Shown: positions 7,962 to 18,312, numbered from the stretch's first letter. The stretch: DNA of 64,000 bases from Bordetella pertussis 18323 (GCF_000306945.1 NC_018518.1:2294001-2358000); one strand, 5' to 3'. Notes: generated by a model from the sequence alone, not told the origin. Numbers and translations: made by a program.

Positions 7962-8783
7962 TTACGCCTGCAACAAGGCCCGCAGTTCGTCCTCGTCGAA
8001 ACCGGCGGCGCGGCGGGCCTCGAGGTTGAACGGGCCACGCAGGCGCGGCGCCCCGTACCGGGAGGCGAGCTGCGCGTACTGCGCCACCGGATCGAGGCCG
8101 CGCTGCGCGCACAACGCCTTGTACCAGTGGTTACCGATGGCCACATGGCCGATCTCGTCGCGCAGGATGATCTCCAGAATGGCGGCGCCATCGGCGTCGC
8201 CGGCCGCCGCCAGCTTGTCGCGGATCAGCGGCGAGGCATCCAGGCCGCGCGCCTCCAGCGTGCGCGGCACCAGCGCCAGGCGGGCCAGCAGGTCGGCGCG
8301 CGTTTTCTCGGCCATCTCCCACAGGCCATTGTGGGCCGGAAAGTCGCCATAGGCATGGCCCAACCCGGACAGATGACGGTTGAGCAGGTCGAAGTGGTAG
8401 GCCTCCTCGCGCGCCACCTTCAGCCAGTCGAGATAGTAGGCGTCCGGCAGGCCGCCGTACCGCCACACGGCATCCAGCGCCAGGTTGATGGCGTTGAACT
8501 CGATATGCGCCAGGGCGTGCAGCAAGGCGGCGCGCCCTTCGGGCGATTGCACCGAGCGCTGCCGCACCTGGGACGGCGGCACCAGCTGCGGGGCGGGCGG
8601 CCGCCCCGGCAGGCCGGCCGGCTCGGCGAGGTCCTGTTGCGCGCCCACCGGCGCGCCAGCGTCGATGGCCGCCACGGCCGCCAGCTTGTCGGCCCAGGCA
8701 GGCGTCATCAGGGCGTCCAGCGCCTGGGCGCGCAGACTGGCGCCGGCTCCGGCACCAGGCACTGCTATGCTTGCTGCTTCCAT
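7962..8783 (-). CDS. DUF455 ferritin-like protein (273 aa)
   Basis: Matches the DUF455 family. Two Glu/His pairs are arranged as in di-iron four-helix proteins: ALLHALAHIEFNAINLAL, AREEAYHFDLLNRHL and a later ILRDEIGHVAIGNHWY. Family members are uncharacterised and sometimes compared with tRNA-hydroxylase MiaE. The ATG at 8783 fits the family N-terminus; longer in-frame starts run into low-quality sequence. The gene is divergent from the acyltransferase at 8858. Confidence 0.82.
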   Translation of the reverse strand: MEAASIAVPGAGAGASLRAQALDALMTPAWADKLAAVAAIDAGAPVGAQQDLAEPAGLPGRPPAPQLVPPSQVRQRSVQSPEGRAALLHALAHIEFNAINLALDAVWRYGGLPDAYYLDWLKVAREEAYHFDLLNRHLSGLGHAYGDFPAHNGLWEMAEKTRADLLARLALVPRTLEARGLDASPLIRDKLAAAGDADGAAILEIILRDEIGHVAIGNHWYKALCAQRGLDPVAQYAQLASRYGAPRLRGPFNLEARRAAGFDEDELRALLQA

Positions 8784-8857
8784 TGTCTTCTCGTTGCGAA
8801 AGGCATGCCGGGCCTGTGGCGCCGCGGCATGGCCACATGGCGACTTTATCATTGGCC

Positions 8858-9988
8858 ATGCCCTCCTCTGTCGAACTCTCGGTGCAAGCCGGCCTGGAGC
8901 ACTTCGATGCGGCCCAATGGGATGCGCTGGCCGGCCCGCAGCCGTTCGTGCGCCATGCCTTCCTGCGGGCGCTGCACGATACCGGATGCGCCAGCCCAGG
9001 CACCGGCTGGACGCCCTGCTTCCTGGCCCTGCGCCGCGCGGGCCTGCTGGCCGGCGCGGTGCCGCTCTATGCCAAAAGCCACTCGCGCGGCGAGTATGTG
9101 TTCGACTATGCCTGGGCCGACGCCTACGCGCGCAACGGCCTGCCCTACTATCCCAAGCTGCTGTCGGCCGTGCCGTTCACGCCGGTCGGCGGGGCGCGCC
9201 TGCTGGCGCACACGCATGCCGACCGGCTGCTGCTGGCGCGTGGCCTGATCCAGCTGGCCCGGCAGTTCGAGGTATCGTCGCTGCATGTCCTGTTCCCGAG
9301 CGATGACGACCTGCTCGCCCTGCGCGAGGCCGGCTACCTGATCCGCGCCGGCGTGCAATTCCACTGGCGCAACGCGGGCTATGCCGGATTCGACGACTTC
9401 CTGGCCGCGTTCAGCCACGACAAGCGCAAGAAAATCCGCCAGGACCGCAAGAAGGTCGCCGCCGAACGCGTTTCGTTTCGCTGGCTGCGCGGCGCCGACA
9501 TCGATGCCGCGGCGCTGGATTTCTTCTACCAGTGCTATCGCCACACCTACCTGGCGCATGGCAACCCGCCCTATCTGAACCTGGAGTTCTTCCGGCAGCT
9601 GCATGCCGAGATGCCGGACGCGCTGGTGCTGATCCTGGCCGAACAGGACGGCCAGCCGGTGGCGGCGGCGCTGAACCTGCAGGCCGACGGCGTGCTGTAC
9701 GGCCGCTACTGGGGCGCCCGGCGCTACATCCCCGGCCTGCATTTCGAAACCTGCTACCTGCAGTCCATCGAATACTGCATCGCGCACGGCCAGGCCAGCT
9801 TCGAAGGCGGCGCGCAGGGCGAACACAAGATGGCGCGCGGCCTGCTGCCCACGCCGACCTGGTCGGCCCACTGGATCGCCGACACGCGCTTTGCCGCGGC
9901 CATCGACGATTTCCTCGGCCACGAAACCCACGCCATCGACGAATATCGCGACGAACTGGCCACCCACAGCCCGTTTCGAAAAACCTGA
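8858..9988 (+). CDS. GNAT/FemAB-like acyltransferase (about 376 aa)
   Basis: Belongs to the family annotated as peptidogalycan biosynthesis/GNAT (PF04339-type). It shows an N-terminal SVQAGLEHFDAAQWDAL, a central FDDFLAAFSHDKRKKIRQDRKKV basic block and a C-terminal GARRYIPGLHFETCYLQSIEY acyl-CoA-fold segment. No signal peptide. Starts at 8837 and 8858 are both in frame and neither has a good Shine-Dalgarno. The substrate is unknown. A REP-like palindrome follows the gene. Confidence 0.8.
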   Translation: MPSSVELSVQAGLEHFDAAQWDALAGPQPFVRHAFLRALHDTGCASPGTGWTPCFLALRRAGLLAGAVPLYAKSHSRGEYVFDYAWADAYARNGLPYYPKLLSAVPFTPVGGARLLAHTHADRLLLARGLIQLARQFEVSSLHVLFPSDDDLLALREAGYLIRAGVQFHWRNAGYAGFDDFLAAFSHDKRKKIRQDRKKVAAERVSFRWLRGADIDAAALDFFYQCYRHTYLAHGNPPYLNLEFFRQLHAEMPDALVLILAEQDGQPVAAALNLQADGVLYGRYWGARRYIPGLHFETCYLQSIEYCIAHGQASFEGGAQGEHKMARGLLPTPTWSAHWIADTRFAAAIDDFLGHETHAIDEYRDELATHSPFRKT

Positions 9989-9999
9989 CCCAACCCTCC

Positions 10000-10051
10000 G
10001 GTGCCTGTCCCCGCAGGAATCCTGGTGCCTGTCCCCGCTGGGACAGGCACC
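10000..10051. repeat. REP-like palindrome, one and a half copies
   Basis: A half copy (GGTGCCTGTCCCC) at 10000-10012 is followed at 10024-10051 by a full hairpin, GGTGCCTGTCCC, CGCT loop, GGGACAGGCACC, with perfect 12-bp arms. The same repeat recurs at 19445-19472 and, in variants, around IS1663. It lies between convergent genes. Confidence 0.85.
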
Positions 10052-10079
10052 CGGGCACTCGGGCACCCGGCCCCCTGCG

Positions 10080-10568
10080 CTACAGGAACCGATCCAGCAG
10101 CTTGCGGCTATGGCGGTCCAGCGCCAGCGCATCGCGGATCAGGAAGAAAATTCCGTGCATGTCGGTGATCAGCAAGGTATGGCCGGCCAGCCGGCGGATG
10201 TCTTCTTCACCGCGCAATACGAAGGTGGCGTTGCCGCGGTCGGTCTCGACCTGCCAGGACGATGGCGTGGCGAATGTGGACACCGAGACAATGCGCCGGA
10301 TCTCGGGCATGAATTCGCGGCTGGCCAGCTCTGCTTCGACCAGTGGCCGCTGCGCGGGCGGCAACTGCGCCACGTCGTCCAGCCAGGCCAGTTCATGCCC
10401 GTCGGCGCTGACCAAAGACAGGCCGCTGGCCGGAGCGCTGATCGGAAACGCGCGCACCGGCACCACGCCTTCATGCGCCCGGCCGTCGGCGCCGGTGAAA
10501 ACCAGCCGGCCGGCCTGGTTGCGATGCAGCTGGAATGCGGAGTCGTTCATGGCGGGCTGCGCTCTCAT
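10080..10568 (-). CDS. Cyanophycin-associated DUF1854 protein (162 aa)
   Basis: A small soluble protein of the DUF1854 family, known to sit beside cyanophycin synthetase and a dedicated ABC transporter in beta-proteobacteria. It begins MRAQPAMNDSAFQLHRNQAG and contains FPISAPASGLSLVSADGHELAW. The ATG at 10568 overlaps the transporter stop as ATGA, showing translational coupling; an ATG at 10550 is an alternative. Its biochemical role is unknown. Confidence 0.85.
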   Translation of the reverse strand: MRAQPAMNDSAFQLHRNQAGRLVFTGADGRAHEGVVPVRAFPISAPASGLSLVSADGHELAWLDDVAQLPPAQRPLVEAELASREFMPEIRRIVSVSTFATPSSWQVETDRGNATFVLRGEEDIRRLAGHTLLITDMHGIFFLIRDALALDRHSRKLLDRFL

Positions 10569-12854
10569 GCGATGGCGGCGATGGCGTCGCTGTCGTCGTC
10601 GCCACCTTCGGCCTGGCGCGTCTGTTGCGCCTGGTACAGCCGATAGTAGGCGCCTTCGCGCGCCATCAAGGCCTCGTGCGCGCCCTCCTCGACGATCTGC
10701 CCGCGGTCCAGCACGACCAGCCGGTCGGCCCGCCGCAGCGTGCTGAGGCGATGCGCGATGGCGATGGTGGTGCGCCCGCGCACGAGGTTGTCGAGCGCCT
10801 TCTGGATTTCCTTCTCGGTCGTGGTGTCCACCGACGAGGTCGCCTCGTCCATGATGAGAATGCGCGGGTCGATCAGCAGCGCCCGGGCAATCGAGATGCG
10901 TTGGCGCTCGCCGCCGGACAGCGCCTGGCCGCGTTCGCCCACCAGCGAGTCATAGCCATGCGGCAGGCGCAGGATGAACTCATGGGCATGCGCGGCGCGC
11001 GCGGCGGCGATGATCTCCGCGCGCGTGGCGTCCGGCTTGCCGTACGAGATGTTGTCGGCGATGGTGCCGAAGAAGAGGAAAGGCTCCTGCAGCACCAGTC
11101 CGATGTTGCGCCGGTAATCGGCGATGCGCAGCGAGCGGATGTCCACGCCGTCGACCAGCACCGCGCCTTCCGATACGTCGTAGAAGCGGCAGATCAGGTT
11201 GATCAGGGTGCTCTTGCCCGAGCCGCTATGCCCGACCAGGCCTATCATTTCGCCCGGCGCGATCGACAGGTCCAGCCCGCGTATCACCGAACGGTTGCCG
11301 TAGCGGAACCCCACGTCGCGCAGCTCGATGTGGCCGTTCACGCGCGGCAGGTGCACCGGCTTGTGCGGCTCGGGCACGCTGGAGACGTGGTCGAGAATGT
11401 CGAAAATGCGCTTGGCGCCGGCGGCCGCCTTCTGCGTCACCGACACGATGCGGCTCATCGAATCCAGGCGCGTGTAAAAGCGGCCGATATACGCCAGGAA
11501 CGCCGCCAGCACGCCAACCGTGATGTGCTTCTGCGACACCTGCCAGATGCCGAAGATCCACACGATGAGCAGGCCGATCTCCGTCAGCAGCGTCACCGTC
11601 GGCGAGAACAGCGACCACACGGTATTGACGCGGTCGTTGACCTCCAGGTTGCGGTTGTTGGCTTCGCGAAAGCGCTGCACTTCGCGCCGCTCCTGGGCAA
11701 ACGCCTTGACCACGCGGATGCCCGGTATGGTGTCTGCCAGCACATTGGTGATCTCCGACCAGATCCGATCGACCTTCTCGAAACCGTGGCGCAGCCGGTC
11801 GCGCACCACGTGGATCATCCACATGATGAACGGCAGCGGCACCAGGGTGGCCAACGCCAGCCACGGGTTGATCGACACCAGGATCGCGGCGGTCATGGCG
11901 ATCATCAGCACGTCGGTGGCGAAGTCCAGCAGATGCAGCGACAGGAATACGCAGATGCGGTCGGTTTCGCTGCCGATGCGCGCCATCAGGTCGCCGGTCC
12001 GCTTGCCGCCGAAGTACTCCAGCGAAAGCTGCTGCAAATGTTCGTAGGTGGTGGTGCGCAGATCCGCCCCGATGCGTTCGCTGACCCAGGCCAGGATATA
12101 GGTACGCGCCCAGCCCAGTCCCCAGGCCAGCACGGCCGAGGCCAGCAGGCCTGCCAGGTACAGCCTGACCTTGGCGTAGTCGATAGACGCACCGTTCTGG
12201 AACGGAATCAGTACGTCGTCCATCAGCGGCATGGTCAGGTAGGGCGGGACCAGCGTGGCGGCGGTACCCAGCAGCGTCAGCAGGAATCCGGCCAGCAGCG
12301 CGCCGCGATAGGGCCGCGCGAACCGCCACAGCCGCAACAGCGCCCAGGTCGCCGGCGGGGCGGCGGGCTCCTGGCTGCACTCCGGGCAGTCTTCCCGGTC
12401 GGCGGGGATCGGCGCCTGGCAGGTCGGGCATGGCCGGGGAGATTCGCCAGCCGTCGGGGCCGCGCCGGCCAGGCGCAGGGCCTGGAGACTCTCGAACTGT
12501 TCCAGCAGGCGCAGGGCCGCCGGATTGCGGCCCAGGGTGAACCGCCAGCTTGCCAGGCGCCGCGCGCCGGCATCGAGCTCCAGGCTGGCGGCGCCCGGCG
12601 TGGTCGTGCAGGGCCAGGCGCAGATCAGGGGAATACGGTCAGCTGGACCACTCGCGGCGGCCCGGCGCGCAGGCCAGGATGCGCCGGTCGGTTGCCAACA
12701 CCATGCCCGTCTCGAAGCGCAGCCGCGCGTCAAGATCGGTTTCCAGCCAGGCCAGCACGGTTTCGCCTGCGTCAAGATGCGAATGAATCGCATCCCTCCA
12801 CTCGGCCGGCACCTCGCGCCGGCCCGCGCCAGCTAGATTTTGTGGTTTTTTCAT
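10565..12854 (-). pseudogene. Cyanophycin-associated ABC transporter, N-terminus broken by a stop and a frameshift
   Basis: The true start is the ATG at 12854 (MKKPQNLAGAGRREV...). That frame runs to a TGA at 12639-12641, where a Trp codon fits (WSS-W-PYSPDLRLALHDHAG). One extra G in the GGG at 12594-12596 then shifts the frame. Downstream the gene is intact: a CxxC...CxxC zinc ribbon, six membrane helices and an ATPase with GHSGSGKST, LSGGERQR and LIMDEATSSVD. The family is a fused exporter-type transporter next to cphA. A truncated protein could start internally, but the N-terminal domain is lost. Confidence 0.8.
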
Positions 12855-13118
12855 TAGAACGCGTTTCGAGCCACAGCCCGGCCCAAAAAGGCGATTCTCC
12901 GGCTTCCGGCCTCGGACCTGAAGCCTGTCCGTTCCTTACAACAGCGCGAGTTTATATGGGCAAAAAGGCGGCGTATAGTAGCAGCCGATTTTCACAATTT
13001 CCATACTTAGGAATTCTTCCGCCCATCCACGTGTTGGCACTTCCCAACCGGCCCTTCGCCCCTCGACTTTGCACGGGGTGACTTCGGCCTGCCAATGCGC
13101 AATCACTCCTCCATAACC

Positions 13119-15668
13119 ATGAAAAAGAAAGACATTGAATTTCTCGATGTCGTGACTTTGCGCGGCCCCAACATCTGGACGTACCGTCCGGTGCTGGAAG
13201 CGTGGGTGGACATCGGCGAATTGGAGGATTTCCCCTCCAACACGATACCCGGCTTCTACGAGCGCCTGTCCGGCTGGCTGCCCACGCTGATCGAGCACCG
13301 CTGCAGCCCCGGCGTGCGCGGCGGCTTCCTGCAGCGCCTGCGCGAAGGGACCTGGCCGGGCCACATCCTCGAGCACGTCACGCTCGAACTGCAGAACCTG
13401 GCCGGCCTGCCGGGCGGGTTTGGCAAGGCGCGCGAGACCTCGCGGCGCGGCGTCTACAAGGTGGTGGTGCGCGCCTGGCACGAACAGGTCACGCGCGCCG
13501 CCCTGCAGGAGGGACGCGACCTCGTGATGGCGGCCATCGAGGATCGCCCGTTCAACGTGCCGGCGGCCGTCGCGCGGCTGCGCGCCCTGGTCGACTCGCT
13601 GTGCCTGGGGCCCAGCACCGCCTGCATCGTGGACGCGGCCGACGACCGCGACATTCCCTATATCCGGCTGTTCGAGGGCAACCTGGTGCAGTTCGGCTAC
13701 GGATCGCGGCAACGCCGCATCTGGACCGCCGAAACAGACCGCACCAGCGCCATCGCCGAAGGCATATCGCGCGACAAGGACCTGACCAAGGAACTGCTGT
13801 CGACCTGCGGCGTGCCGGTCCCCGAAGGACGGCTGGTGCAAAGCGCGGCCGACGCCTGGGAGGCCGCGCAGGACATCGGCCTGCCGGTGGTCGTCAAGCC
13901 CTACGACGGCAACCATGGACGCGGCGTCTTCACCAACCTGCTGACGCGCGACGAAATCGAATCGGCCTATGCCGTGGCGGTGGATGAAGGCAGCGGCGTC
14001 ATCGTCGAGCGCTTCATCACCGGCAACGAACACCGCCTGCTGGTGGTGGGAGACCGCATGGTGGCGGCGGCGGCGGGCGAACCCGCCTGGGTCACCGGCG
14101 ACGGCGTATCCACCATCGAAGACCTGATCGGCAGCCAGATCAATACCGACCCGCGGCGCGGCCGCACCGAAAACCATCCGCTCAATCCGGTGCGGCTGGA
14201 CTCGGCCGCGCGCCTGGAGATCGCCCGCCAGGGCATGACGGCCACCAGCGTGCCCGCCGCGGGCCGCAATGTGCTGATCCAGCGCAGCGGCAGCGTGGCG
14301 TTCGACGTCACCGACCGCGTGCATCCCAGCGTGGCGGCCACGGTGGCGCTGGCCGCCCGCGTGGTCGGCCTGGACGTCGCCGGCGTCGACCTCGTCACCG
14401 ACGACATCTCGCGTCCGCTGGACCAAACGCGCGGCGCCATCGTCGAAGTCAACGCCGGGCCGGGGCTGCTCATGCACCTGAAACCGGCCGACTGCCCGCC
14501 GCGCCCGGTGGGCCGCGCCATCGTCGACCACCTGTTCCCGGCCGACGACGACGGCCGCATCCCCATCGTGGGCGTGACCGGCACCAACGGCAAGACCGTG
14601 GTCGCGCGCCTGGTGGCGCGCCTGGTGCAGAAAGGCGATTGCGCCAATTGGGCCGCGGGGCGGCGCGTGCTGATGAACCGCTCGGTCGATGCGGCGGTGA
14701 TCGAGAACGACAGCGGCGTCATCCTGGGCCAGGGGCTGGCCTATGACCGCTGCCTGGTCGGCGTGGTCACCAACATCGACGACGGCGATCACCTGGGCGA
14801 TTTCGATATCAACGAAACCGACCGCCTGGTCGACGTGTTCCGCACCCAGATCGACGTCGTGCTGCCCGGCGGCGCTGCCGTGCTCAATGCACGCGACCCG
14901 CGCGTGGTCCGCATGGCCGAGCTGTGCGACGGCGAGGTGCTGTACTTCGGCCTGGACCCCGCCCTGCCGACGCTGGCCGCCCATCTGGCCGAAGGCAAGC
15001 GCGCCGTCTACCTGCGCGCCGGACGCATCGTGCTGGCGCGTGGCCGCGACGAAGAAGCCTTGGCCGACATCGCCGCGGTTCCGCTGACGCACGGCGGCCG
15101 CGTCGCGTTCCAGATCGAGAACGTGCTGGCCGCGGTCGCGGCCGCCTGGGCGCTGGACATTCCGGTCGAGCTGATACGCGCCGGCATCGAAACCTTCGAC
15201 ATCGACCAGGCCGACGCGCCGTGGCAGTTCACGCTGTTCGAGCGCAACGGCGCCTGCGTGGTGGTCGACGACGTGCACAACCCTTCGGCGCTGCGCGCGC
15301 TGCTGGCCGCCATCGAGCAGTTCCCCGCCAGGCGGCGCGCCGCCGTGTACTCGGCCGGCGCCGACCGCAACGACGATGCCCTGGTCGAACAGGGCCGCCT
15401 GCTGGGCACGACGTTCGACCAGGTCGTGCTCTACGACGACGCCACGGTTGCCAGCAAGCGTCCCTCCGGGCAGGCGCGCAGCCTGCTGCGGCAGGGGTTG
15501 GAGCAATCGGCGCGCGCCACCGCCATTGCCGACGAGGCCGACCACGCGCGCGCCATCGCCCGCGTGCTCGACGACCTGCGCGAGGGCGACTTCGCGCTGC
15601 TGCAATCCGATGAGGCATTCTCCGGCCCCACCATAGACCTGGTGCGGCGCTGGATACAACAAGGCTGA
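13119..15668 (+). CDS. cphA: Cyanophycin synthetase-like protein CphA' (849 aa)
   Basis: The first of two tandem cyanophycin synthetases, ATP-dependent enzymes that build the Asp-Arg storage polymer. It has an N-terminal domain to about residue 160, an ATP-grasp domain at about 200-465 (VVVKPYDGNHGRGV, IVEVNAGPGLLMHL) and a Mur-ligase-like domain from about 485 (P-loop GVTGTNGKT, 488-493). Between the P-loop helix and KGDCANW it is about 22 residues shorter than the neighbouring paralogue, probably an in-frame deletion. The start at 13119 fits the family; GTG/ATG alternatives exist at 13095. Confidence 0.85.
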   Translation: MKKKDIEFLDVVTLRGPNIWTYRPVLEAWVDIGELEDFPSNTIPGFYERLSGWLPTLIEHRCSPGVRGGFLQRLREGTWPGHILEHVTLELQNLAGLPGGFGKARETSRRGVYKVVVRAWHEQVTRAALQEGRDLVMAAIEDRPFNVPAAVARLRALVDSLCLGPSTACIVDAADDRDIPYIRLFEGNLVQFGYGSRQRRIWTAETDRTSAIAEGISRDKDLTKELLSTCGVPVPEGRLVQSAADAWEAAQDIGLPVVVKPYDGNHGRGVFTNLLTRDEIESAYAVAVDEGSGVIVERFITGNEHRLLVVGDRMVAAAAGEPAWVTGDGVSTIEDLIGSQINTDPRRGRTENHPLNPVRLDSAARLEIARQGMTATSVPAAGRNVLIQRSGSVAFDVTDRVHPSVAATVALAARVVGLDVAGVDLVTDDISRPLDQTRGAIVEVNAGPGLLMHLKPADCPPRPVGRAIVDHLFPADDDGRIPIVGVTGTNGKTVVARLVARLVQKGDCANWAAGRRVLMNRSVDAAVIENDSGVILGQGLAYDRCLVGVVTNIDDGDHLGDFDINETDRLVDVFRTQIDVVLPGGAAVLNARDPRVVRMAELCDGEVLYFGLDPALPTLAAHLAEGKRAVYLRAGRIVLARGRDEEALADIAAVPLTHGGRVAFQIENVLAAVAAAWALDIPVELIRAGIETFDIDQADAPWQFTLFERNGACVVVDDVHNPSALRALLAAIEQFPARRRAAVYSAGADRNDDALVEQGRLLGTTFDQVVLYDDATVASKRPSGQARSLLRQGLEQSARATAIADEADHARAIARVLDDLREGDFALLQSDEAFSGPTIDLVRRWIQQG

Positions 15669-15692
15669 ACCCGCGACTTCGCCCCTCTTGCC

Positions 15693-15713
15693 GCGCCGCC
15701 CGAACGGCGGCGC
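15693..15713. repeat. Hairpin between the two cyanophycin synthetase genes
   Basis: GCGCCGCC, CGAAC loop, GGCGGCGC, followed by TTCTTC, in the 70-bp gap between the two synthetases. It could act as a weak terminator or attenuator that lowers expression of the second gene. There is no long T run. Confidence 0.45.
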
Positions 15714-15738
15714 TTCTTCGACGACAGGAATCCCTGCC

Positions 15739-18312
15739 ATGGAAGTTTCCCGAATCCGCGCCCTGCGCGGCCCCAATCTCTGGAGCCGCAACACCGCCAT
15801 CGAGGCCATCGCCGCCTGCTCCGATGCCGAATGCGCGATCAACGGCATGCCGGACTTCGAGGCGCGCCTGCGCGCCCGGTTCCCGCAATTGGGCGTGCTG
15901 CAGCCGGAAGGCCAGCGCGACGCCATCTCGATGGCCCACGTGCTGCAGGCGACCGCGCTCGGCCTGCAGGCGCATGCGGGCTGCCCGGTCACCTTCGGAC
16001 GCACGTCCCCCACCATCGAACCCGGCGTGTTCCAGGTCGTGGTCGAGTACAGCGAGGAAGACGTCGGGCGGCTGGCGTTCGAACTGGCCGAAGCCCTCAT
16101 CCGCTCGGCCCAGGACGACACGCCTTTCGACCTGCCCCAGGCCCTGCAACGCCTGCGCGACCTCGACGAGGACACCCGCCTGGGCCCGAGCACCGGCTCC
16201 ATCGTCAACGCCGCCGTGGCACGCAGTATCCCCTACCACCGGCTGACCCAGGGCAGCATGGTGCAATTCGGCTGGGGCAGCAAACAGCGCCGCATCCAGG
16301 CCGCCGAAACCGACATGACCAGCGCGATCTCGGAGTCGATCGCCCAGGACAAGGACCTGACCAAGATGCTGCTGGACGCCGCGGGCGTCCCGGTGCCGAT
16401 GGGCAGCTCGGTCGACAGCGCCGCGGCGGCCTGGCAGGCCGCGCAGGCGCTCGGCGGCTCCGTCGTGGTCAAGCCCCGCGACGGCAGCCAGGGCCGCGGC
16501 GTGGCAGTCAATATCGAGACGCGCGACCGTATCGAAAGCGCCTTCGAGGCCGCCGCGGAAATCAGCTCGGAGGCCATCGTCGAACGCTACATTCCCGGCC
16601 ATGACTTCCGTCTGCTGGTGGTGGGCGACACCCTGGTGGCGGCGGCGCGCCGCGATCCGCCGCAGGTCACCGGCGACGGCACGCACACCATCGCCGAGCT
16701 GGTGGCCCAGGTCAATGCGGACCCGCTGCGCGGCGATGGCCATGCCACGTCGCTGACCAAGATCCGCTTCGACGACATCGCCATCGCCACCCTGCGCAAG
16801 CAGGGCTACGAGGCCGACTCCGTCGCGGCCGCGGGCGCCCTGGTCGTGCTGCGCAACAACGCCAATCTCAGCACCGGCGGCGCGGCCACCGACGTCACCG
16901 ACGAAGTCCATCCCGAACTCGCCGCGCGCGCCGTCACGGCCGCGCGCATGATAGGCCTGGATATCTGCGGCGTCGACGTCGTCGCCGAGACCGTGCACCT
17001 GCCGCTGGAGGACCAGCACGGCGGCGTGGTCGAGGTCAACGCGGCGCCCGGCCTGCGCATGCACCTGAACCCCTCGTTCGGCAAGGGCCGCGCGGTGGGC
17101 GAAGCCATCATCTCCCACATGTTCGCCGAGCGCGACGACGGCCGCATTCCGGTCGTGGCGGTGGCCGGCACCAATGGCAAGACCACCACGGTGCGCCTGA
17201 CGGCGCATATCCTGGACTGCGCGGGCCACCGCGTCGGCATGACCAACTCGGACGGCGTCTATGTGGGCAAGCAGCGCATCGACACCGGCGACTGCAGCGG
17301 CCCGCGCAGCGCCCGCCGCCTGCTGCTGCATCCCGACGTGGATGCCGCGGTGCTGGAGACCGCGCGCGGCGGCGTGCTGCGCGAGGGCCTGGCCTTCGAT
17401 CGCTGCAACGTCGCCATCGTCACCAACATCGGCATGGGCGACCACTTCGGGCTGGGCTATATCAGCACCGTCGAGGACCTGGCGGTCGTCAAGCGCGTGA
17501 TCGTCCAATACGTGCAGCCTGACGGCATGGCCGTGCTCAACGCCGCCGATCCCATGGTGGCCGAGATGGCCAGCGCCTGCCCCGGCTCGATCACATATTT
17601 CGCCGAAGACCGCAACCATCCCGTCATGGCCACCCATCGCGCCCAGGGCCATCGCGTGGTCTATCGCGACGGCGACAGTCTCGTCGCCGCGCAAGGCGGC
17701 GCCGAAGTCGCCTTCGCGCTGGCGGACATTCCGCTGACGCGCGGCGGCGCGATCGCCTTCCAGGTGGAGAACACCATGGCGGCGCTGGCGGCGGCCTGGG
17801 CGCTGGGCATCGACTGGGACACCATCCGGCACGCGCTGGCCATCTTCGTCAACGACGCGCAGACGGCCCCGGGACGCTTCAACGTCTTCGATTTCCGCGG
17901 CGCGACCCTGATCGCCGATTATGGCCACAACCCCGACGCCATCCAGGCGCTGGTGCGGGCCATCGACACCATGCCGGCGCGCCGCCGCAGCGTGGTCATC
18001 AGCGGCGCGGGCGATCGGCGCGACGAAGACTTGCGCCAGCAGACAGAGATCCTGGGCGGCGCCTTCGACGACGTGATCCTGTACCAGGACCAATGCCAGC
18101 GCGGCCGCGCCGACGGCGAAGTGGTGGCCTTGCTGCGCCAGGGCCTGCAACAGGCGCCGCGCACGCGCCACATCGACGAAATCCAGGGCGAGTTCGTCGC
18201 CATCGACGCCGCGCTGGAGCGGCTGGCCCCTGGCGACCTGTGCCTGATCCTGGTGGACCAGGTGGAAGAAGCCCTGGCCCACATCGCCAGCCGCGTCACC
18301 GGGCAGCCATGA
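15739..18312 (+). CDS. cphA: Cyanophycin synthetase CphA (857 aa)
   Basis: A complete synthetase. The N-terminal domain (RIRALRGPNLWSR) is followed by an ATP-grasp domain with GPSTGSIV, GSKQRRIQAAETDMTSAI, VVVKPRDGSQGRGV and VEVNAAPGLRMHL. The Mur-ligase domain has P-loop GTNGKT at 477-482, then SDGVYVG, TGDCSGP and VLETARGGVLREGLAFDRC. Length is normal (about 860-880). ATG 15739 follows AGGAA. It is in tandem with CphA', as in related beta-proteobacteria. No cyanophycinase is in the window. Confidence 0.93.
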   Translation: MEVSRIRALRGPNLWSRNTAIEAIAACSDAECAINGMPDFEARLRARFPQLGVLQPEGQRDAISMAHVLQATALGLQAHAGCPVTFGRTSPTIEPGVFQVVVEYSEEDVGRLAFELAEALIRSAQDDTPFDLPQALQRLRDLDEDTRLGPSTGSIVNAAVARSIPYHRLTQGSMVQFGWGSKQRRIQAAETDMTSAISESIAQDKDLTKMLLDAAGVPVPMGSSVDSAAAAWQAAQALGGSVVVKPRDGSQGRGVAVNIETRDRIESAFEAAAEISSEAIVERYIPGHDFRLLVVGDTLVAAARRDPPQVTGDGTHTIAELVAQVNADPLRGDGHATSLTKIRFDDIAIATLRKQGYEADSVAAAGALVVLRNNANLSTGGAATDVTDEVHPELAARAVTAARMIGLDICGVDVVAETVHLPLEDQHGGVVEVNAAPGLRMHLNPSFGKGRAVGEAIISHMFAERDDGRIPVVAVAGTNGKTTTVRLTAHILDCAGHRVGMTNSDGVYVGKQRIDTGDCSGPRSARRLLLHPDVDAAVLETARGGVLREGLAFDRCNVAIVTNIGMGDHFGLGYISTVEDLAVVKRVIVQYVQPDGMAVLNAADPMVAEMASACPGSITYFAEDRNHPVMATHRAQGHRVVYRDGDSLVAAQGGAEVAFALADIPLTRGGAIAFQVENTMAALAAAWALGIDWDTIRHALAIFVNDAQTAPGRFNVFDFRGATLIADYGHNPDAIQALVRAIDTMPARRRSVVISGAGDRRDEDLRQQTEILGGAFDDVILYQDQCQRGRADGEVVALLRQGLQQAPRTRHIDEIQGEFVAIDAALERLAPGDLCLILVDQVEEALAHIASRVTGQP

